A DNA stretch of 64,000 nucleotides, taken from NCBI GenBank assembly GCA_028289245.1, contig JAQGGT010000004.1, positions 1 to 64,000 of the forward strand. Direction: 5' to 3'. The translations under genes and the position numbers were made by a program. This document shows, in pieces, positions 30,697-39,321 of the stretch. Position 1 is the first letter of the stretch. Every line of letters begins with the position of its first letter. The DNA comes from Candidatus Saccharimonadota bacterium. Lineage in GTDB: Bacteria > Patescibacteriota > Saccharimonadia > Saccharimonadales > UBA4665. Under the pieces are notes generated by a model. It was not told the origin of the DNA. It ran no database searches and was given only the letters and a program-made list of their open reading frames with translations.

Positions 30697-31617
30697 TTAA
30701 CTTTTTGAAAAATCTTTGAGACTTTTTTGAACGGCTTGCCAGATGGTGCTATCGTTCTGTTTGAGCCGCCAATACCACCATTCGGCGCCCCATAAATCGA
30801 TCGGTGGGGCTTTGATGGCTCGAGCCAACTTGAGGTTGGTGGCAATCTGTTCTGGGCTCATTGACTTGGCCTGCTCTGCGCTGGGCATTTTCCATATGGC
30901 CGTAGGCCCCCAGGGTTCGAGCTGGAGCTCGTGAATAAAGGTTGATTTGCGGTGCAGCATTGTAATTAGCAATTTGCGCAGGCGGTGGATAACCGGCAAA
31001 AAGTTGGAGCGGTGGTAGCCGCCCTTCCGGTAGAGGGTGTGATAGTACGAAAAACCGACGACGTCCGGGATCGGCCCGCGCATCGGAATGCCCCATGAGG
31101 TGCTGGTAGTCATGATAATCGGCCGCGTTGGATCGAGACGTTTGATGAGAGCGTATTCTTGCTTGAGTCGGCTGCGGTCGACTTCTGGGCGTTCGCCGAA
31201 GCCGGCCAGCAAAGCCTCGTTCTCGAGCTGGTAGCTGATGATGCAAGCATGCGATTTGTAGTGTTCCACGACGGCCTCGATGTATCTAAGGAGCGCGGCG
31301 CTGCGCTCGGCTTTGGGCAGGTCCCAGGCCCACTGCGGCCAGTGGTTCTCCGGCCAGCGCGGCTGGCGGGCGCCCAGGCAGAGCGTAACTACGGCGCCGA
31401 CGTTCTCCGCCAGCTTAATTTGCCAGTCGAGCTGGGAGAAGTCGTAGACGCCGGGCTGCTTTTCGTGCTCGTCCCAGTAGCTCATTAACCGGAAGCGGCG
31501 GAAGCCGGCATCGGCGATTAACCACAGGAACGTTTCTTTGGCATCGAGTTTAAAGTTGCGGCATTGCTTGAGTGAGAATGTGACACCGAACTGCCTCGGA
31601 TCAGTGCTACTCGGCAT
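30697..31617 (-). CDS. Clan GH-A glycoside hydrolase-like protein (soluble)
   Basis: A 306-residue TIM-barrel hydrolase of the cellulase/beta-glycosidase type. The acid/base glutamate is probably in YQLENEALLAGFGE and the nucleophile in IHELQLEPWG, both on the ends of barrel strands as in clan A. There is no signal peptide, unlike its upstream paralogue. The start overlaps the end of that paralogue by 11 nt, with AGGA upstream. The two share the order FRLMSYW/FRLVSYW, YDFS.LDWQ, ARQPRWPE/LRQPRWPE. Substrate unknown. Confidence 0.75.
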   Translation of the reverse strand: MPSSTDPRQFGVTFSLKQCRNFKLDAKETFLWLIADAGFRRFRLMSYWDEHEKQPGVYDFSQLDWQIKLAENVGAVVTLCLGARQPRWPENHWPQWAWDLPKAERSAALLRYIEAVVEHYKSHACIISYQLENEALLAGFGERPEVDRSRLKQEYALIKRLDPTRPIIMTTSTSWGIPMRGPIPDVVGFSYYHTLYRKGGYHRSNFLPVIHRLRKLLITMLHRKSTFIHELQLEPWGPTAIWKMPSAEQAKSMSPEQIATNLKLARAIKAPPIDLWGAEWWYWRLKQNDSTIWQAVQKSLKDFSKS

Positions 31618-32701
31618 TTTTGAATTCCTGCTTGGCAACATTCCACAGGCTTGGGTCGTGCAGGACAGTTAAGCGGTAGTACCAGTACTCGCCGCCCCAC
31701 AAGTTGATGCCCCGCATGCCAGTGGCTTCGCCGTACTGGAAGCGGTCTTTGAGTCGCTTGGCATTCATCGATTTGTTCTGCTCTGCTAGGCTAATTTCGG
31801 GTATAGTTTTGCCATTGGGTGGCCAAGCTTCGGCTTGTAGTTCGCCGATAACCATATCTTTGCCTTTAGTGATTTTCTGGACGCCGGCCAGGGTGGCGTA
31901 GCTCCAAGCCGGAAACGGATATTCCAAGTAGCGGTGGGTGAAGCCGGCATCCCAGACGCGCTTATAAACGGAGACGCTGTATTCGTCGGGCGTTGGGTCG
32001 CCGATCGGCGTGCCAAGATCGTTGTTGCTGCGGCCGACGATAACTGGGTGTCGCGGATCGGTCTGCTTGACGAGGGCGTACTCGTTGACCAAGCGCTGTC
32101 GGCTGTAGTCGGTGCATTCGCCGAAGCCTTTCAAGAAATATTCGTTTTCGAGCTGATAGTTTTCGAGGGCCGGCGAGTTTTTGTAACGTTCGACGACAGC
32201 TTTCATGTAGGCCTCGAGCTGGACGGTCCAGGTGGTGGTCGGTTCAGCTTTGGCCCAGTCGGGCATGTGGCACTCCGGCCAGCGCGGCTGGCGCAGGCCG
32301 ACGGTGAGGGTGATGTGGGCGCCGGCCTTTTCGGCCTTGGCAAATTGCCAGTCGAGGGCTGAGAAATCGTAGCTGCCCTGATTTGGCTCGCCTGCGTTCC
32401 AGTAGCTCACCAGCCGGAAATGTTTGACGCCGATGCCGAGGAGACCGTCGAAAGTCTGTTGCGGGTCGACACCAAGACTACTGGCGTAATACGGAATAAA
32501 GCTCACCCCTAGCTCGAGTGGTTTACTGCGTTCACCATGAATATACCACTGAGCGATGCCGTAACTGGTACCGGTAAATAAAAGCACCAGCGCTACAACC
32601 ACCAGGCTGATACGGCGCAACCACTTGTTCTTCGGTAGCAGCCGGGATTTGGCGATTGCCAAGCCTTTTTTCAGGCTGAGTTTGGTATGATGTTGAGGCA
32701 T
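31607..32701 (-). CDS. Clan GH-A glycoside hydrolase-like protein (membrane-anchored)
   Basis: A 364-residue paralogue of the downstream enzyme. A basic N-terminus and one hydrophobic helix (about 30-50) anchor it with the barrel outside. Probable catalytic glutamates are in YQLENEYFLKGFGE and IGELQAEAWP. Its ATG at 32701 shares two bases with the ATG of the divergent GT2 gene (CATG), so neither gene has room for a Shine-Dalgarno sequence. It may act on surface or host glycans; this is inference. Confidence 0.75.
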   Translation of the reverse strand: MPQHHTKLSLKKGLAIAKSRLLPKNKWLRRISLVVVALVLLFTGTSYGIAQWYIHGERSKPLELGVSFIPYYASSLGVDPQQTFDGLLGIGVKHFRLVSYWNAGEPNQGSYDFSALDWQFAKAEKAGAHITLTVGLRQPRWPECHMPDWAKAEPTTTWTVQLEAYMKAVVERYKNSPALENYQLENEYFLKGFGECTDYSRQRLVNEYALVKQTDPRHPVIVGRSNNDLGTPIGDPTPDEYSVSVYKRVWDAGFTHRYLEYPFPAWSYATLAGVQKITKGKDMVIGELQAEAWPPNGKTIPEISLAEQNKSMNAKRLKDRFQYGEATGMRGINLWGGEYWYYRLTVLHDPSLWNVAKQEFKNAE

Positions 32702-33527
32702 GAGTAATGCTAAAAATTTATCTGTTAGTATCGTAATTCCAGTATACAACGAAGCCGACTCGATCGCGGCATGCCTGTCGGCGATTGCGGGGCAGACAGT
32801 GGCGCCGCTCGAGGTGATCGTGGTCGACAATAACTCTACCGACGAGTCGGCCGCTATTGCCAGTTTATTTCCCTTTGTGACGGTAATTTCACAGCCGCGT
32901 CAAGGCGTGGTTCACGCCCGCAACGCCGGTTTTAATGCTGTTACCGGCGATATCATTGGCCGGATTGATGCCGATACCCTCGTGGACCCGGATTGGGTGG
33001 CCACTATCCAGCGTTTATTCCGGGATCAGTCACTCGATGCGGTCAGTGGTGCGGTTAGTTATCATGACCTACCATGGCACCGCTTTCTGACCCGGCTCGA
33101 CCTGTCGTTTCGCCAGTGGATTGCAGATGGCATGGGTAACGAAGTTTTTTTATTTGGTTCCAATATGGCCATGCGCCGCTGTGCCTGGAATACCGTCAAG
33201 GCCCAAGTTTGTAACGCTGGCGGTATGCACGAGGACTTTGATCTGGCGATTCATTTGTACCAAAAAGACCAAACCGTCCGCTTTGACCGCCGCTTGCACG
33301 CCGCTGTTTCGCTGCGACGTTTTAACGTGCCGCTAGGGAGCTATTGGCGCTATGTCTGGATGAGTCCCAAGACGTATAGTATCCACGGCCGCCGCAGCCA
33401 AGGCCGAATGTACCCGGTAGTCTGGCTGGTTGTCGGTGCCTACTTTGTCATTCAGTTGCTCTACCGCACGTATAATCGTGCAAGTCCGCGGACCCTGCGC
33501 GTTAACCCCACCACTTTTGTTGACTAG
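32700..33527 (+). CDS. Family 2 glycosyltransferase
   Basis: A 275-residue GT2 enzyme. It opens with VSIVIPVYNEADSIAACL, then VIVVDNNSTDES, the DxD-type metal site IGRIDADTLVDPDW, and a GGMHEDFDLAIHL motif holding the probable catalytic Asp. One hydrophobic helix near the C-terminus (about 238-256) suggests membrane association. The ATG at 32700 has TATGAT 8 nt upstream. It is divergent from the glycoside hydrolases and convergent with the thermonuclease gene, overlapping it by 4 nt. Confidence 0.9.
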   Translation: MSNAKNLSVSIVIPVYNEADSIAACLSAIAGQTVAPLEVIVVDNNSTDESAAIASLFPFVTVISQPRQGVVHARNAGFNAVTGDIIGRIDADTLVDPDWVATIQRLFRDQSLDAVSGAVSYHDLPWHRFLTRLDLSFRQWIADGMGNEVFLFGSNMAMRRCAWNTVKAQVCNAGGMHEDFDLAIHLYQKDQTVRFDRRLHAAVSLRRFNVPLGSYWRYVWMSPKTYSIHGRRSQGRMYPVVWLVVGAYFVIQLLYRTYNRASPRTLRVNPTTFVD

Positions 33528-34117
33528 CCGGCGACGTTTGATTCGTAGCCGCCTTTATCCTTTTTGATCGGATGGCAGTTGCCCCAGAGGCCTTTGTTGG
33601 CAGCTTGAGCGGCGGTTTGTAGGTCGCTAAATTGCTTGGATTTGGTGAACGGAAAGTACGGATAGTAAAAGGCATAGCCACCTTCGACCAGTTTGGCATT
33701 GAGCAACGTGCCGTCGGGCAAATAAATATAGCGTAGTAAGCGGTCGTAGCGGTCTTTATTGGTACTCTGCGGGTCGGTCTCCAGGCGGACTTTATTCGTG
33801 CCGATGAGGGTTTTGGTTTCGGCCGCGGCCGCCGGGCCGTAGCACTGTACTGGCGTGTTTGGCTTGTGGGTTTCTGGTGTATCGATGCCAATAAAGCGCA
33901 CGGTTTGGACACTGCCGTTCATATTGACGGCAATCGTGTCGCCATCGACGAAATGATCGATGCTGTATAAACCAGGATCGTTGGTAACGACGGCTTGTTT
34001 GGCGCCGTCGAGCCAGCCGGCTTGCTGGGCGACCCACAACGCGATGGCCAGCACGAAAATAATCGTGCCAATAACGCCTTTGGGCTTGCGGGTTGGAAGT
34101 CTGAACGTGCCGGCCAT
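33524..34117 (-). CDS. Thermonuclease (SNase-like), membrane-anchored or secreted
   Basis: A 197-residue protein: basic N-terminus, hydrophobic helix (about 14-32), then a staphylococcal-nuclease fold. Catalytic landmarks are FVDGDTIAV, VRFIGIDTPETHKP and the KDRYDRLLRYIYLPDG segment with the second catalytic Arg. It should cut DNA or RNA outside the membrane using Ca2+, plausibly for nucleotide scavenging in an organism with limited biosynthesis. Its ATG overlaps the stop of the P-loop kinase gene (TGATG). Confidence 0.9.
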   Translation of the reverse strand: MAGTFRLPTRKPKGVIGTIIFVLAIALWVAQQAGWLDGAKQAVVTNDPGLYSIDHFVDGDTIAVNMNGSVQTVRFIGIDTPETHKPNTPVQCYGPAAAAETKTLIGTNKVRLETDPQSTNKDRYDRLLRYIYLPDGTLLNAKLVEGGYAFYYPYFPFTKSKQFSDLQTAAQAANKGLWGNCHPIKKDKGGYESNVAG

Positions 34118-34626
34118 CAGGAACAAATCTGATCGTTTACGGCCTGGAGGTCAAGTTTCGTACCATCAATTTTAATAAAAACTTCATCTTTGCCCGGGGC
34201 TTCTAGCTTGGAGGCAATGGCGTCGAACTGTTCGGCCGACATAGCGTCCTCGTAGCCATTTCGGCTTTCACCACTGTGAACGGCCCGATGCTTGGAGGTT
34301 TCATAGGGCGTGCTGACCCAGATTAGCTTGGTGTCGGCGCCAACTTCGCTGGCAATGTGCCTGAGGTGCTGCCGGTCCTCGTAGTAATTGAAGTTGGTGT
34401 CAAAAATAACACTCCTGCCTTCACTGAGCAAACGAGCGGTTTCGGCGTTGAGATACTCGTACAACACCGTGCTCTCGGACTTCGAGTGGGTGGGTTTGCC
34501 AAACATTTCGTGACGAGCGGCGTCGGCCCACAGGTGGCGGGCGCCGGTTTTATCCTCAATGGCTTTGGCGATAGTGGTCTTGCCCGCGCCCGGATAGCCG
34601 ATAAACAAGTAGAGCGTGGGTTTCAT
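34117..34626 (-). CDS. P-loop kinase of the AAA_33/zeta-like type
   Basis: A 169-residue P-loop NTPase. Walker A is GYPGAGKT (10-17); VIFDTNFNYYEDRQHL is the usual strand after which these kinases bind substrate, and LIWVSTPYETSKHRAVHS gives the lid region. The family phosphorylates small molecules or nucleic acid ends; the substrate is not evident. TACAAT lies exactly 6 nt before the ATG, consistent with a leaderless message. It is coupled to the thermonuclease gene. Confidence 0.85.
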   Translation of the reverse strand: MKPTLYLFIGYPGAGKTTIAKAIEDKTGARHLWADAARHEMFGKPTHSKSESTVLYEYLNAETARLLSEGRSVIFDTNFNYYEDRQHLRHIASEVGADTKLIWVSTPYETSKHRAVHSGESRNGYEDAMSAEQFDAIASKLEAPGKDEVFIKIDGTKLDLQAVNDQICS

Positions 34627-34632
34627 GGTTCC

Positions 34633-34638
34633 ATTGTA
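34633..34638 (-). promoter_or_regulatory. -10 box of a leaderless gene
   Basis: Minus-strand TACAAT followed by 6 nt and the ATG at 34626. Confidence 0.5.
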
Positions 34639-34644
34639 ACAAAA

Positions 34645-35619
34645 TTAAGCGGCAGCGCGGGCCGTAATGACCGGTACGGTCTGCGCTGACAACTGGACGC
34701 TGACCGTGGTGCCTTCGGTGAGTGAGAAGACTTCGCCGTCGGCCTGGGCCAGGATCGGTTCGGCTTGGTTTACGGTGTAGGTGAAGCTATCGTAGTCGGC
34801 AAAATGGCTGCCAAAACCGACGGCCATTTTGGCCATGGCGCCGACGATTGCCACGCCGTTGGGGTGGCGAATATAGGCCGCGCTGGCGCCAGTCTCAAAA
34901 ATCTTTGTGGCCCGCGGGTAGGTAGTTTTGGCCATCCGGTTGCCAGTTAAGAAGGCGATTTCGCCATAACGTTCGTTGCCCTGCGTGGTCGTAATATCAA
35001 AGCTTTGGATGTTGGCCATCGCTTGGGCACATACCAATGCTTCTTCGCCCATGTGGCGCCAGCGGCCTAAGTTTCGCTCGCGGATACGTGCTTGGTCGAG
35101 GCGATCGGCTGCCTGAGCCGTAAAGCCATTCGTAAAGTACCCGAAGGCTTTGATGCGCCGGACTGCGGCGTCTGGCGGCTGGATATCGATATCAAGAGGC
35201 CGCAACGGCCGCAGCACGGCGTTATGCACGATGGAGCTGAGTTCGCTGCGGTAGCGCGAGCCGTGGATCATGTGCGGCAAGTCGTCGGCGTTGCCACCCC
35301 CGGCCAGCAGCACGGGCACCAGGCTGCTGCCGAGTATGGTGCTGGCGGTGCCGTCGCCACAGATGCCAAAAATAACGCTGCCTGCTGGTACGCTCCGAAC
35401 CCGGGCAACTGTCACGGCGGGATCGGGCGAAGTTTCGACGTAGGTGACACTAATATCGGGATGGCTGCGTAGCCGGTCTTGGTCGTCAAGCAGCGCGCCG
35501 ACCCGTGCTTCGGCGGCCGTAAAGTTGCTACTGCAAGCGTTGTACATCATTACGATGCGCTCGACTCCGCCGAGGGCGTGTAACTCCGGTGGCTCAAGTG
35601 CTTCGTTGGTTCTAAGCAT
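34645..35619 (-). CDS. Diacylglycerol kinase-like lipid kinase
   Basis: A 324-residue protein of the DAGK/YegS type. FGICGDGTASTIL is the GGDGT nucleotide-binding motif (with Cys for the first Gly), PVLLAGGGNADDLPHM matches the P-x-GTxND loop, and QADGE near the C-terminus matches the last conserved strand. It would phosphorylate a lipid or sphingoid substrate at the membrane. TAGCAT lies 9 nt before the ATG; no Shine-Dalgarno sequence. Confidence 0.8.
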   Translation of the reverse strand: MLRTNEALEPPELHALGGVERIVMMYNACSSNFTAAEARVGALLDDQDRLRSHPDISVTYVETSPDPAVTVARVRSVPAGSVIFGICGDGTASTILGSSLVPVLLAGGGNADDLPHMIHGSRYRSELSSIVHNAVLRPLRPLDIDIQPPDAAVRRIKAFGYFTNGFTAQAADRLDQARIRERNLGRWRHMGEEALVCAQAMANIQSFDITTTQGNERYGEIAFLTGNRMAKTTYPRATKIFETGASAAYIRHPNGVAIVGAMAKMAVGFGSHFADYDSFTYTVNQAEPILAQADGEVFSLTEGTTVSVQLSAQTVPVITARAAA

Positions 35620-35654
35620 TGTCCAGTAATGCTATCACAAATGGCCCAGCGCGG

Positions 35655-36224
35655 CTAAAAATCGATACCCTTATTGGCTAAAAACTTGTCGTCAAAGTGG
35701 TGCTTGATCTTGTGCATATCGGTGGCAATGTCGACGTCTTTTAGCAGTGCCTCCGGGAAGTTGCGGCCGGTGAGACAGAGGCTGGTCGTCTCGGCGCGGC
35801 TGGTGATAAGCGTTTTGAGCTGCTTGACGGTCAGGAGACCATCATGAACGGCGTTGTTAATTTCATCGCAAATGACAAGGTCGTAATCGCCGCTGGTGGC
35901 GGCGCTGAGGGCTTCTTTGTAGGTTTCTTCGGCGGCTTGGCGATGCTGCGCTTCGCTCACGTGCTGCTCACTGAGATCGCCAGCGTTGTAAAAACCTTTG
36001 CCGCCCTTATAAAAATACAGCTGGTCTTTATATATAGACTGGATGTCTCTAATAAAGACGTGTTCGCCAACGCCCCAATACTTAATAAATTGGATAAACG
36101 CCACCTTCCAACGATTACCGAGCGCCCGCGTCATTAGGCCAAGGCTGGCGCTAGTTTTGCCTTTGCTGTCACCGGTGTAGACAATGACAACCGACGGTTT
36201 AGTTTTGTAGTCCTCAAAAGCCAT
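35655..36224 (-). CDS. cobO: Cob(I)yrinic acid a,c-diamide adenosyltransferase-like (CobO/BtuR)
   Basis: A 189-residue CobO/BtuR/CobP-type protein. The P-loop GDSKGKTSAS (18-27) binds ATP in this family; FIQFIKYW, the acidic DLVICDEINNAV and LCLTGRNFPEALL motifs are all present. Family members transfer adenosyl to the cobalt of corrinoids. No other cobalamin gene is in the window, so it may serve salvage of scavenged corrinoid or have another role. TATACT lies exactly 6 nt upstream of the ATG, so it is probably leaderless. Confidence 0.9.
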   Translation of the reverse strand: MAFEDYKTKPSVVIVYTGDSKGKTSASLGLMTRALGNRWKVAFIQFIKYWGVGEHVFIRDIQSIYKDQLYFYKGGKGFYNAGDLSEQHVSEAQHRQAAEETYKEALSAATSGDYDLVICDEINNAVHDGLLTVKQLKTLITSRAETTSLCLTGRNFPEALLKDVDIATDMHKIKHHFDDKFLANKGIDF

Positions 36225-36230
36225 GTCGCC

Positions 36231-36236
36231 AGTATA
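36231..36236 (-). promoter_or_regulatory. -10 box of a leaderless gene
   Basis: Minus-strand TATACT followed by 6 nt and the ATG at 36224. Confidence 0.5.
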
Positions 36237-36247
36237 CTACGCGGCGA

Positions 36248-36832
36248 CTATTGGTTTTGCTGGCGTCGACGTTCGGCGGCAATGGCGACTGCTTTGCGGA
36301 CGGTAGCGACATCACGCTGTTTTAACGTAGTTTGAGTAAAGGCTACGCCTTGCGCGGCGACAATATCTCCCATGGCATCGGCGGCGACGCGCCACTGATT
36401 ACTAGCAAAATGCTGTTGCAAACTGAGTGCGGTAGCAATTTCTGGCAGCGAAGCTTGCACGCCTTTGGCGATTTCAGTTGGTTTCGCCTGACGGGCGGCG
36501 ATGGCCGACTGCGTCCCTGGCTTGTCATAACGGTCGAAGGTACGATAACTGCTGTAGTGTTCATTAAGTGCTTCGATGACATAGGACTGCGCGAGCGGCA
36601 AAATGCGCTTGCCGTCGCTCGCTTCGCTGGCCTGGGTGTAGGCGGAATTGATAAGCCCGTACGCGTCGCGAGTAAAGCCTCGCATCTGTGACGGGCTAAG
36701 CCTGTCTAGTTCGTACCAATCTCTGAGCTGGTTTTCGACCTGCGCCTCGAGCGGCGGTTCGACAAGCTGTAGCTTTGCTTCACTGTCAGCAAGAGGGGGT
36801 TCCGGGAATGTTTCGTAGGCGCTTACTGACAT
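36248..36832 (-). CDS. Hypothetical helical protein
   Basis: A 194-residue, mostly helical soluble protein with a proline- and glutamate-rich N-terminus (PEPPLADSEAKLQLVEPPLE) and a basic C-terminal end. AGGAG lies about 8 nt before the ATG and a TATACT box sits upstream, so it has its own promoter and a short leader. No family recognised. Confidence 0.6.
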   Translation of the reverse strand: MSVSAYETFPEPPLADSEAKLQLVEPPLEAQVENQLRDWYELDRLSPSQMRGFTRDAYGLINSAYTQASEASDGKRILPLAQSYVIEALNEHYSSYRTFDRYDKPGTQSAIAARQAKPTEIAKGVQASLPEIATALSLQQHFASNQWRVAADAMGDIVAAQGVAFTQTTLKQRDVATVRKAVAIAAERRRQQNQ

Positions 36833-36927
36833 AAAGTGATCTCCTTTTTCTACCCCTTAGTATAGAGAGAAATCACCCGGTGTTATGCAATATATTTTAC
36901 AGACAGACTGTGCGCTATGTTACAAAG

Positions 36928-37176
36928 CTAGGCACTGTGAGCTTGGAGAGCAGCATCAATTTTAGGCCGGTCAAAGCCGACGATAATCTCGCCGTCTATG
37001 TCAATAACCGGGATGCCCCGCTGGCCGCTTTTACTCACAGCCTCTTCGGCTGCACTGCGATCGTCGTCGACATCTTTGTCGGTATACTTGATGCCAAGTT
37101 TGTCGAGGTACTGTTTGGTGGCGTGGCAAAAGCCGCACCAGGTTGCGCTGTAGATGGTGATTGAAGGTGTACTCAT
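36928..37176 (-). CDS. Glutaredoxin-like protein
   Basis: An 82-residue thioredoxin-fold protein with active site C14-G-F-C17 at the end of the first strand, the cis-proline region RGIPVIDIDGEIIVGFD and a normal glutaredoxin length. It would reduce disulfides, for example of a ribonucleotide reductase, using glutathione or a thioredoxin reductase. TAAAAT lies 7 nt before the ATG. Single-gene unit. Confidence 0.93.
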   Translation of the reverse strand: MSTPSITIYSATWCGFCHATKQYLDKLGIKYTDKDVDDDRSAAEEAVSKSGQRGIPVIDIDGEIIVGFDRPKIDAALQAHSA

Positions 37177-37284
37177 GGGTACTATTTTAGCACTATATTA
37201 AGTAAAGTATGGTAAATATTTCACAGCTACATCGCCGGTGGGTTGGCAAGAATTGCGCTCAATATTAAATAATTCTTTAATGAC

Positions 37285-37314
37285 TTGGCTAACAGATGGT
37301 GGGCTTGCTATACT
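37285..37314 (+). promoter_or_regulatory. Promoter of the ATP synthase operon
   Basis: TTGGCT (37285-37290), 18-nt spacer and TATACT (37309-37314), ending 8 nt before the first ATG of the operon. The leader is thus almost absent, although AGGTGG lies just before the start codon. Confidence 0.6.
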
Positions 37315-37322
37315 TAGGTGGT

Positions 37323-37649
37323 ATGGGAAAATTAGTTAGTCCGAAGGCTGATCCAAAAAACACGCTGCCGGACGAGCCGCAAAAAATTTTTGTAGGCACC
37401 ATGCTGGGCATGAGTTGGCAAATGGCCGTTGCTGTTTTGGTTCCAACCATTCTTGGCATCCAAGCCGACAAACACTTTGATACTGACCCATACCTCACCC
37501 TCACTGGCCTGCTGCTGGCCACGATATTTTCAATACTAATCGTGCGTCAGGCAGTCAAAAATCTCAATACCTATATGATGGCTGATCCTCCAAAAGCAAA
37601 CCCCAAAGATACTACTAACGATAAGGACTATGACGACGACGATGATTAA
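37323..37649 (+). CDS. AtpI/AtpZ-like ATP synthase accessory protein
   Basis: A 108-residue protein with two transmembrane helices (about 30-47 and 60-77) and a polyaspartate C-terminal tail (DYDDDDD). Position at the head of the atp operon, length and topology fit the AtpI/AtpZ group, which helps c-ring assembly or cation transport. Sequence conservation in this group is low, so the call is mainly positional. It overlaps atpB by 20 nt; the overlap encodes the acidic tail. Confidence 0.7.
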   Translation: MGKLVSPKADPKNTLPDEPQKIFVGTMLGMSWQMAVAVLVPTILGIQADKHFDTDPYLTLTGLLLATIFSILIVRQAVKNLNTYMMADPPKANPKDTTNDKDYDDDDD

Positions 37650-38481
37650 TTTCTTCACTACGCTTGCCGACGACGGCCCCGCCATCCATGTAGCGCCTGC
37701 TGGCGTATTTCATATCGGTAGTCTAACTATCACTAACTCGATTCTGTTTGGCTGGATTTGCACGGCTCTGATCATTGCCGGTTTGATTTGGGTGGCCCAT
37801 CAGGTTACCGTTAAGCCAAAGGGCGGCGTTGTCCAGTTCGTGGAGGCTGGTGCCGATTTTATTACTAACTTAGTCATCAACACCTTTGATGATAAGTCCC
37901 GCGGCCGTAAGTACGTCCCTTACTTTGTTACCTTATTCTTTTTTATTCTTATCAATAACTGGCTGGGGCTGATCCCGGGGGTCGGTGAAGCTTTCCATGT
38001 TGGCGATGCGCCGCTGTTCCGCTCATTCACGGCTGATCTTAATGGCACGCTGGCCGCCGGTATCGTCACTATGCTGTTTGTGTACACGGCTTCCATCCGT
38101 GAATCCGGTGGTTTCATAAAGTACATGCGCCACTTCTTTATCGGCAGTCCGCTCAACCCGTTGTACTTAATTATCGGTATCCTCGAGATGTTCACCGACC
38201 TCACCCGCGTTATCAGCCTGTCGCTTCGTCTTTTCCTCAATGTGACGATTGGCGAAATCGTGATTGCCGTCTTTACCTACCTTGGCCATGGCGCCGCCCC
38301 GATTGCTGCCTTGCCCTTCACGCTGATTGAATTGTTCGTTGGCGCGCTGCAAGCCTACATTTTCACTGTTTTGAGTCTCATGTACCTGGCGATTGCCGTA
38401 AATCATGCCTCGGAGCATGAACATGAGGGGGCCTTGGAGCCCGGCACTGGGGCTTCCAATCTCCATGCCGAGAGTGTGTGA
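37630..38481 (+). CDS. atpB: ATP synthase F0 subunit a
   Basis: A 283-residue subunit a with five to six membrane helices. The essential arginine of the proton half-channel is R200 in RVISLSLRLFLNVTIGEI; ILINNWLGLIPG and the C-terminal VGALQAYIFTVLSLMYL helix are also typical. A histidine- and glutamate-rich tail (HASEHEHEG) follows. AAGGA lies 5 nt before the ATG at 37630; the ATG at 37642 is an alternative start. It works with the c-ring in proton translocation. Confidence 0.97.
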   Translation: MTTTMINFFTTLADDGPAIHVAPAGVFHIGSLTITNSILFGWICTALIIAGLIWVAHQVTVKPKGGVVQFVEAGADFITNLVINTFDDKSRGRKYVPYFVTLFFFILINNWLGLIPGVGEAFHVGDAPLFRSFTADLNGTLAAGIVTMLFVYTASIRESGGFIKYMRHFFIGSPLNPLYLIIGILEMFTDLTRVISLSLRLFLNVTIGEIVIAVFTYLGHGAAPIAALPFTLIELFVGALQAYIFTVLSLMYLAIAVNHASEHEHEGALEPGTGASNLHAESV

Positions 38482-38542
38482 AATGTCACAAATGTGTCAT
38501 AATGATAAGCAACAAGTAATCAAGTAATAAGGAGAATATATA

Positions 38543-38776
38543 ATGTTAGATTTCGCAGCCGCAGCAGTAAGCCTCAACGTTCTAGGTAAGGGTCTGATGG
38601 TCGGTCTCGGCTTTATTGGGCCATCGATCGGTATCGGCCTCATTGGTGGCAACTACTTGCAGGCCGTGGGCCGCAACCCAGAAGCTGCTAAGTTCTTTGG
38701 CCAGGCTTTAGTTTTCGTAGCAATCGTAGAGCTGTTTGGTCTCTTGGCCTTCGCATCAACCTTCATCATCAAATAA
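38543..38776 (+). CDS. atpE: ATP synthase F0 subunit c
   Basis: A 77-residue hairpin of two membrane helices. The ion-binding carboxylate is E63 in VAIVELFGLL; the polar loop QAVGRNPEAAKFF contains the conserved R-N-P. The Gln and Ser that usually accompany Na+ binding are absent, so protons are the likely ion. AAGGAG lies 8 nt before the ATG; expression is probably high. It is preceded by a 61-nt spacer, the longest in the operon. Confidence 0.97.
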   Translation: MLDFAAAAVSLNVLGKGLMVGLGFIGPSIGIGLIGGNYLQAVGRNPEAAKFFGQALVFVAIVELFGLLAFASTFIIK

Positions 38777-38787
38777 TAGGAACATAG

Positions 38788-39321
38788 ATGGTATATTCGT
38801 TCACCAATTTTGGAGCTGACAGTTCGTCCGGTATCGGCGCGCTAGGGGTTAGTGGATCAGCCTTGCTGATTCAGCTGATCACTTTCCTGCTGGCCTACTT
38901 CGTGCTGCGCAAGTATGCCTTCAAGCCAATTCTAAAAGTGCTTGCCGAGCGCCGCGAAACTATCGAGAGTGGCGTTAACCTTGGCGAAGAAATGCAGAAA
39001 GAGCGTGTCGAATTGGAGCGTAAGGTAAAAGCTGCGCTTACCGATGCACGGAAGCAGGCCGATGCTATTGTGTCAGACGCCCAAGACGCTGCCCGCGAAG
39101 CAATCCGGGGCGCCGAAACTAAGGCGTCCGAAAAGGCCGATAACATTTTGGCTGAGGCCCACAGCCGCGCCGAGCAGGACATTGCCCGAATGCGTCGTGA
39201 GCTCGAGGTAGAGCTGGTTGGTTTGGTATCAGATGCCACCGAAGCTATCATCGACGAAAAGCTCGACACCAAGAAGGATGCTGCGCTGATTAGCCGTAGC
39301 CTCAAGGAGCAGCAAGCCTAA
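38788..39321 (+). CDS. atpF: ATP synthase F0 subunit b
   Basis: A 177-residue subunit b: one N-terminal membrane helix (about 24-42, ALLIQLITFLLAYFVLRKY), then a long charged helix that dimerises as the peripheral stalk. The start follows atpE by 11 nt and atpH begins directly after its stop. Confidence 0.95.
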   Translation: MVYSFTNFGADSSSGIGALGVSGSALLIQLITFLLAYFVLRKYAFKPILKVLAERRETIESGVNLGEEMQKERVELERKVKAALTDARKQADAIVSDAQDAAREAIRGAETKASEKADNILAEAHSRAEQDIARMRRELEVELVGLVSDATEAIIDEKLDTKKDAALISRSLKEQQA

